From NCBI GenBank assembly GCA_944385475.1, contig CALWXJ010000008.1, positions 1 through 64,000 on the forward strand: 64,000 nucleotides of DNA. The letters run 5' to 3'. The notes below the pieces were generated by a model. That model saw nothing but the letters and a program-made list of their open reading frames with translations. It searched no databases and had not been told where the DNA came from. Origin of the DNA: an uncultured Oscillospiraceae bacterium (GTDB lineage Bacteria; Bacillota; Clostridia; Oscillospirales; Oscillospiraceae). Position numbers and translations under genes: made by a program. How positions within the stretch are numbered: position 1 is the stretch's first letter; every line of letters begins with the position of its first letter. Below are positions 59,619-64,000 of the stretch, piece after piece.

Positions 59619-60887
59619 ATGAAGACCCTTGCACTGATCGTATTCATCGCGGTGTACGCGCTGCTGCTGCTTTTGCCCAAATACCGGGCTGTGGTAGCCC
59701 TGGTCGCCGCGGCGCTGTTTGTGGCGGTGGGAATCGTGCCGTTTTCTGCCGTTGCCGCTGTGGTGGATTGGAACGTACTTTTGATGCTGGCAGGCACCAT
59801 GGGCACTGTGGACCTTTTCATCCGCTCCAACATGCCCAACCGCCTTTCGGACTACTTAGTGCGGATGCTGCCCAATGTCAAATCGCTGATCATTGTGCTG
59901 GCGCTGTTTGCCGGCCTGGTTTCCGCATTTGTGGATAATGTGGCCACTGTGCTGATGTTGGCGCCGGTGGGTCTGGCGTTGGCACAGCGGCTGAATATTT
60001 CCCCTGTGGGACCCATCTTGGCCATCGCGGTGTCCTCCAACCTCCAGGGCGCCGCCACGCTGGTGGGGGATACCACTTCCATTTTGCTGGGCGGCCACAT
60101 GGGCCTGGATTTTATGGATTTCTTTATTTACGAGGGGGGCCCCAGCATGTTCTGGGTGGTGCAGGCCGGCGCCATCGCCACAGTACCGGTGATGCTCTTT
60201 TTGTTCCGCAAGGAAAAAGGAGAGCTTCACAGCACCCACCTCACGCCAGTAAGCGACTATCTGCCCACCTGTTTGCTGCTGGGCACGGTGGCCTCCTTGA
60301 TCGCGGCCTCCTTTGTCCCCAATAAGCCCGCCGTCACCAACGGTGTTTTGTGCATGGCCTTTTTCCTGGTGGGTCTGGTGGCAGAGGTTGCCAGAGGCCA
60401 TCACCGGGCTCTGGTGCGCCAGGTGGTGAAGAACATCGACTATGCCACGCTGCTGCTGCTGGCAGGACTGTTCGTGGTGATCGAGGGGATCGACCGGGCA
60501 GGGATCATTGCCGACATCAGCGATATCATCGCCCATCTGGGGGGCGGGAACCTGTTTTTGACCTATACCATCATCGTGTGGTTTTCTGTGCTGGCCTCGG
60601 CCTTTATTGACAACATCCCCTATACCGCCACCATGCTGCCGGTGGTGGGGGGCGTGGCTGCCTCTTTGGGCGTGGACCAGGCGGTGCTGTGCTTTGGCCT
60701 GCTTACAGGCGCTACCCTGGGAGGCAATTTGACGCCGGTGGGCGCTTCTGCCAATATCGCCGCCGGCGGCATCCTCCGCAAGGCCGGCTACGAAGTCACC
60801 ACCGGCCAGTTTATGCGCATCGGCGTACCGTTTACCCTGACGGCCGTGACTGTGGGGTATATCTTGGTGTGGTTCTTCTATACCTGA
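59619..60887 (+). CDS. ArsB/NhaD-like ion transporter superfamily permease
   Basis: A 422-residue permease with about eleven helices in two inverted repeats. Repeat signatures VDNVATVLMLAPV and IDNIPYTATMLPVV and the loops SSNLQGAATLVGD and TLGGNLTPVGASANI are typical of the ArsB/NhaD/citrate-permease (IT) superfamily. The substrate cannot be read directly. The upstream yybP-ykoY-like element argues for Mn2+ or a related metal-homeostasis role, probably efflux. AGGAGG precedes ATG. It stands alone, divergent to the flanking ribosome genes. Confidence 0.85.
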   Translation: MKTLALIVFIAVYALLLLLPKYRAVVALVAAALFVAVGIVPFSAVAAVVDWNVLLMLAGTMGTVDLFIRSNMPNRLSDYLVRMLPNVKSLIIVLALFAGLVSAFVDNVATVLMLAPVGLALAQRLNISPVGPILAIAVSSNLQGAATLVGDTTSILLGGHMGLDFMDFFIYEGGPSMFWVVQAGAIATVPVMLFLFRKEKGELHSTHLTPVSDYLPTCLLLGTVASLIAASFVPNKPAVTNGVLCMAFFLVGLVAEVARGHHRALVRQVVKNIDYATLLLLAGLFVVIEGIDRAGIIADISDIIAHLGGGNLFLTYTIIVWFSVLASAFIDNIPYTATMLPVVGGVAASLGVDQAVLCFGLLTGATLGGNLTPVGASANIAAGGILRKAGYEVTTGQFMRIGVPFTLTAVTVGYILVWFFYT

Positions 60888-60898
60888 GAAAATGTGCC

Positions 60899-60933
60899 AA
60901 AGACCGGGAGCGGATACCGCTCCCGGTCTTTTT
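60899..60933 (+). terminator. Intrinsic terminator after the permease gene
   Basis: GACCGGGAGCGG pairs with CCGCTCCCGGTC around ATA; TTTTT follows. Confidence 0.9.
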
Positions 60934-60955
60934 ATAAAAATAATAGGAACATACA

Positions 60956-60993
60956 AAAAGACCGCCGGCATGGCTTTTGCCATGCCGGCGGAA
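60956..60993 (-). terminator. Intrinsic terminator after khpA
   Basis: On the minus strand CCGCCGGCATGGC pairs with GCCATGCCGGCGG around AAAA, then TCTTTTTG. It ends the ylxM-ffh-rpsP-khpA operon. Confidence 0.85.
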
Positions 60994-61027
60994 AAGAATC
61001 TTCTGGCGGGGCGGGATCCCCATCCAA

Positions 61028-61258
61028 TCAATCTACAATGTCGACGGAAACCTTAACGCCGGTGCGCTGGGCATAGGAGCGGATCACAGTTCGAATCTCC
61101 TTGGCGATGCGGCCCTGGCGGCCAATGACCTTGCCCATATCGTCGGGGGCGACGCGCAGTTCCAGCGTCAGCTCCTCTTCCCCAGGGATCTCTGTAACGG
61201 AGACAGCATCCGGGTCAGTGACAAGATTTCTGGCGATGTAGAGCAGCAAGTCTTTCAT
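61028..61258 (-). CDS. khpA: KH-domain RNA-binding protein KhpA
   Basis: A 76-residue single KH domain with the GxxG loop in VIGRQGRIAKEI. KhpA binds RNA, often with KhpB/Jag. GGAGGGC precedes ATG. It is the last gene before the operon is cut off from rimM. Confidence 0.93.
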   Translation of the reverse strand: MKDLLLYIARNLVTDPDAVSVTEIPGEEELTLELRVAPDDMGKVIGRQGRIAKEIRTVIRSYAQRTGVKVSVDIVD

Positions 61259-61273
61259 ATGCTGCCCTCCGGA

Positions 61274-61513
61274 TCAGAGGACTTCGACTTTTTTCAGAAG
61301 TGCTCTGACGGTGTCGGTGGGCTGAGCGCCGGACTTGATCCAGTTTTGAGCGCGCTCTGTGTCGATCTTGATCTCAGCGGGGGAGACACAGGGGTTGTAA
61401 GTGCCGATTTCCTCAATGAAGCGGCCGTCCCGGGGGAAGCGGGAATCCGCCACCACCACGCGGTAGAAAGGAGCCTTCTTCGCGCCCATCCGGCGCAGTC
61501 TGATCTTTACCAT
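61274..61513 (-). CDS. rpsP: 30S ribosomal protein S16
   Basis: A 79-residue small-subunit protein with the hallmark [24 protein letters not shown], read as [10 protein letters not shown] and [18 protein letters not shown] precedes ATG. It lies between ffh and khpA, the conserved order. Confidence 0.98.
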   Translation of the reverse strand: MVKIRLRRMGAKKAPFYRVVVADSRFPRDGRFIEEIGTYNPCVSPAEIKIDTERAQNWIKSGAQPTDTVRALLKKVEVL

Positions 61514-61591
61514 AATTTTGTTACCTCCAGAATTTTGTATAAGTTGAGTTCTATCTATAAATGCTTTGCACTTATATCCTATTAAAAGGGG

Positions 61592-62950
61592 TCAACGCCG
61601 CCGCTTCTTGCGGCCAAAGCCCCCCAGGCGGCCCCCCAGGCCGCCAAAGCCCCGGCCGCCGCGGCTCATCTGCTTGAACATCTGCTGCATGGCCTCAAAC
61701 TGTTTGAGCAGACGGTTGACATCCACTACGCCAAGGCCGCAGCCGGCGGCGATCCGGCGTTTGCGGCTGGCCCCCAGGATCTGGGGGTTCTCCCGCTCCA
61801 GAGGGGTCATGGATAAGATGATGGCCTCTGTATGGGACAGGACCTTTTCGTCGATAGAGGTCCCCTGGAGCTGCTTGCCCAGCTGGCTGGGCATCATCCC
61901 CGCCAGTTGGCTCAAGTCCCCCATGCCCCGCAGCTGCTGAAGCTGATCGTAATAATCCTGCAGGGTAAAGCGATTTTTTCGCAGCTTCTCCTCCATTTTG
62001 GCGGCCTGCTTCTCGTCGTACGCCGCCTCGGCCTTTTCAATGAAGGAGAGCATATCTCCCATGCCCAGGATCCGGGATGCCATCCGGTCCGGGTGGAAGG
62101 GCTCGATCATATCCAGCTTTTCCCCGGTGCCCACGAATTTAATGGGCTTGCCGGTGGCTGCCCGGATGGAAAGGGCTGCGCCGCCCCGGGCGTCGCCGTC
62201 CAGTTTGGTAAGGATCACTCCGTCGATCCCCAGGGAATCGTCAAACGCAGAGGCGGCGTTCACCGCGTCCTGGCCAGTCATGGCGTCCACCACCAGCAAG
62301 ATCTCGTGAGGATGGACGGCTTCCTTCATCCGCTTGAGCTCGTCCATCAGCGCCTCGTCCACATGGAGGCGGCCGGCGGTATCCAAGAACACCATATCGT
62401 TGCCGTAATCCCGGGCATGGCGGATGGCGTTACGGGCGATCTCCACGGGGTCACCTTGTCCCTCCTCAAAAACCGGCAGGTCCAACTGCCCGCCCACCAC
62501 TTTCAGCTGCTCGATGGCGGCGGGGCGGTAGACGTCACAGGCGGCCAGCAGGGGCCGCTTTTGCATCTGGCGGCGCAAAAGCCCTGCCAGCTTGGCAGTG
62601 GTGGTGGTTTTGCCGGCGCCCTGCAGACCCACCATCATCACAACGGTGGGACCGCTGCTGGCCATGGAGATCTTGGCATTGGCACCGCCCATAAGGGCTG
62701 TCAGCTCTTCATTGACGATCTTGATGACCTGCTGGGCGGGGGTGAGGCTGTCCAGCACGTCTGAGCCGATGGCCCGCTCCGTGACTTTGGCCACAAAGTC
62801 CTTGACCACCTTGTAGCCCACGTCTGCTTCCAGGAGGGCCAGGCGCACTTCCCGCATGGCCTCCCGCACGTCATTTTCCGACAGGCGGCCCTTGCCCCGC
62901 AGACGCTTAAATGTGGCGCTTAGCTTTTCACTCAGTCCTTCAAATGCCAT
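61592..62950 (-). CDS. ffh: Signal recognition particle GTPase Ffh
   Basis: A 452-residue SRP protein that binds signal sequences and the SRP RNA encoded at 437-574. It has the N domain, the G domain with GLQGAGKTTT (about 109-118), DTAGR and TKLDGDARGG, and a methionine-rich M domain (about 300-440) with the RNA-binding region around RKRRIAAGCG. The C-terminus ends in a Gly/Arg-rich tail and RKKRRR. It starts 4 nt after ylxM. Confidence 0.97.
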   Translation of the reverse strand: MAFEGLSEKLSATFKRLRGKGRLSENDVREAMREVRLALLEADVGYKVVKDFVAKVTERAIGSDVLDSLTPAQQVIKIVNEELTALMGGANAKISMASSGPTVVMMVGLQGAGKTTTTAKLAGLLRRQMQKRPLLAACDVYRPAAIEQLKVVGGQLDLPVFEEGQGDPVEIARNAIRHARDYGNDMVFLDTAGRLHVDEALMDELKRMKEAVHPHEILLVVDAMTGQDAVNAASAFDDSLGIDGVILTKLDGDARGGAALSIRAATGKPIKFVGTGEKLDMIEPFHPDRMASRILGMGDMLSFIEKAEAAYDEKQAAKMEEKLRKNRFTLQDYYDQLQQLRGMGDLSQLAGMMPSQLGKQLQGTSIDEKVLSHTEAIILSMTPLERENPQILGASRKRRIAAGCGLGVVDVNRLLKQFEAMQQMFKQMSRGGRGFGGLGGRLGGFGRKKRRR

Positions 62951-62954
62951 GGTC

Positions 62955-63320
62955 TCATTCCTTTAGCACGGCCAGTTCGCCGCAGATGGTGTCAGTCAAT
63001 TCGCTCAGGCGGGCATCCTCATACTGGCGGTAATTCAGTGTGCGGATCTCGGCCACAGCGGCTTCAATGGCGTCTAAATGGGGACGCTGGGCCTCAAAGC
63101 GCTTGATGATGCCGGTCTTGTCCTCCACTTCCTGCATGGCGGCCTCCGCCCGGACGATCACATCCCGCACGCCCTGGCGGGAGATGCCTGCGTTTTCCGC
63201 AATCTCCGAAAGAGAGAGGTCCTCATTGTAATAGAGGTCAAAAAATTCCCGCTGGCGGGGGGTCAGCAGTTCTGCGTAAAAATCAAAGAGCATGGTCATG
63301 CGATACGTTTGGTTTTTCAC
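62955..63320 (-). CDS. ylxM: YlxM/p13-family DNA-binding protein
   Basis: A 121-residue accessory protein of the SRP operon. It contains a sigma-region-4-like helix-turn-helix (LTPRQREFFDLYYNEDLSLSEIAENAGISRQGVRD, read in parts) and a helical C-terminus. In streptococci YlxM stimulates SRP. GTG at 63320 follows AGGGGG. Confidence 0.92.
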   Translation of the reverse strand: MKNQTYRMTMLFDFYAELLTPRQREFFDLYYNEDLSLSEIAENAGISRQGVRDVIVRAEAAMQEVEDKTGIIKRFEAQRPHLDAIEAAVAEIRTLNYRQYEDARLSELTDTICGELAVLKE

Positions 63321-63365
63321 ATCATTACCCCCTCTGTAAAGTTATAAGCCTTTACAACGAAGAAT

Positions 63366-63394
63366 AGTTTACAGGAATTTTTGAGAAAAGTCAA
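63366..63394 (-). promoter_or_regulatory. Sigma-A promoter of the ylxM-ffh operon
   Basis: On the minus strand TTGACT and TAAACT are 17 bases apart. Confidence 0.65.
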
Positions 63395-63481
63395 GGGAAT
63401 TTTGGCTCCGGGGCAAAAAAATCCGCCGGACACGGCGGACATTCCAGCGGACTATATTGGGGGTGAGAGGGGGAGGGCAGA

Positions 63482-64000
63482 ATGATCTTTGACGGACACT
63501 CTGATCTTTTATGGGATGTGACCCGGCGGGCAGAGGCGGGGGAAGACGGGGCGCTGCAAAAATGGGTCCGGGTCCTGCGCCGGGGCGGAGGAGAAGGCGT
63601 GGTGCTGGCTCTGTGGGCGCACCTGACCACCGCGGGCGCTTTTTGGGGAAAGGTGCCGGGAATGGGCCATCCCCGAAGACGGACGGAGCGGATGCTGCAG
63701 GTACTGGAGCGGGAACTGTCATATACCCGGGATCTGCGGCTGGTGACGTCTGCTGCCCAGGCCGGGGAGGCCCGCAGGGCAGGGGCGGTATATGCCTTTT
63801 TGTCCGTGGAGGGGATGGAGGCCATCAGCACGGAGGTCACCGGCGTGGACTGGTATGCCCGGCAGGGGGTGCGGATGGGGATGCTGACGTGGAACGAAGA
63901 TAATCTGCTGGCCTCCGGCGCGGGGGGCGACCGCAGCCGGGGATTGACGGCGGCGGGGCGCCGGGTGATCCGCCGTATGGAGGAGGTGGGGATGATCGTG
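63482..64000 (+). CDS. Membrane dipeptidase (peptidase M19), partial
   Basis: The first 173 residues of a zinc dipeptidase of the renal dipeptidase family; the gene runs off the window. The N-terminal metal motif is FDGHSDLLWD, followed by the bridging Glu in SVEGME and LTWNEDN. GGGGAGGG precedes ATG at 63482. Such enzymes cleave dipeptides, some with D-residues. Its own terminator cannot be seen. Confidence 0.88.
   Translation, partial: MIFDGHSDLLWDVTRRAEAGEDGALQKWVRVLRRGGGEGVVLALWAHLTTAGAFWGKVPGMGHPRRRTERMLQVLERELSYTRDLRLVTSAAQAGEARRAGAVYAFLSVEGMEAISTEVTGVDWYARQGVRMGMLTWNEDNLLASGAGGDRSRGLTAAGRRVIRRMEEVGMIV

Noticed and set aside
1..64000. CRISPR arrays, insertion sequences, prophage or integrase genes
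   Set aside because: I looked for spaced direct repeats, transposase or recombinase motifs and terminal inverted repeats and found none that hold up.

Overview
The window is a chromosomal segment from a GC-rich, spore-forming, Gram-positive anaerobe. The genes spo0A, spoIVB, spmA/spmB, gerQ and a cwlJ-type hydrolase, with a GerMN lipoprotein, indicate an endospore former. A clostridial 2[4Fe-4S] ferredoxin, acetate kinase, an S-box riboswitch, CtsR boxes and sigma-A promoters with extended -10 elements indicate a clostridial Firmicute. The high GC, a meso-diaminopimelate-type MurE and the gene order fit the Oscillospiraceae/Ruminococcaceae (Flavonifractor/Oscillibacter-like). This placement is inference; there is no rRNA in the window.

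Layout. 0-0.6 kb: tRNA 5'-half-like fragments and the SRP RNA gene. 0.6-10.4 kb: dnaX-ybaB, a DUF4127 lipoprotein, a DUF3298-like lipoprotein with tmcAL, then ackA, a nitrilase and mtnN. 10.5-13.9 kb: rplU-prp-rpmA, greA, rsmD-coaD. 14.1-27.4 kb: a division and cell-wall (dcw) cluster, mraZ-rsmH-ftsL-pbp-murE-mraY-ftsW-murG-murA-ftsQ-ftsZ, which lacks murF, murD, murC and murB. 27.5-38.8 kb: a sporulation-rich stretch with spoIVB, spo0A, cwlJ, gerQ, a dacB-type carboxypeptidase, a ComEA-like/two-component/GerMN operon, spmAB and an AbrB-like regulator. 38.8-41.6 kb: rsmI, trmN6 and a ferredoxin. 41.7-45.4 kb: the CtsR-controlled ctsR-mcsA-clpC operon without mcsB. 45.5-51.9 kb: an ECF sigma/anti-sigma pair, a large unknown membrane protein, a metallo-beta-lactamase-fold protein, a phosphodiesterase and a radical SAM protein. 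52-55.8 kb: a glycosyltransferase, an O-antigen-ligase-like polymerase and a DMT exporter. 55.9-57.4 kb: metK behind a SAM-I riboswitch. 57.4-63.4 kb: ylxM-ffh-rpsP-khpA and rimM-trmD, two parts of a normally continuous operon, separated by a divergent permease behind a putative yybP-ykoY (Mn2+) riboswitch. The window ends inside a peptidase M19 gene.

How the parts work together. Most genes are housekeeping: protein targeting (SRP RNA at one end, Ffh at the other), ribosome maturation, peptidoglycan synthesis, division, proteostasis and sporulation. I saw no transposase, integrase, prophage or CRISPR array. The most interesting signals are the riboswitch-controlled permease inside the ffh-rimM-trmD region, the thinned-out dcw and ctsR operons, an altered acidic pocket in Spo0A, a probable non-ATG start in the DMT exporter and the tRNA-like debris at the left edge. 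Nothing here looks like an obvious new defence or biosynthetic system.
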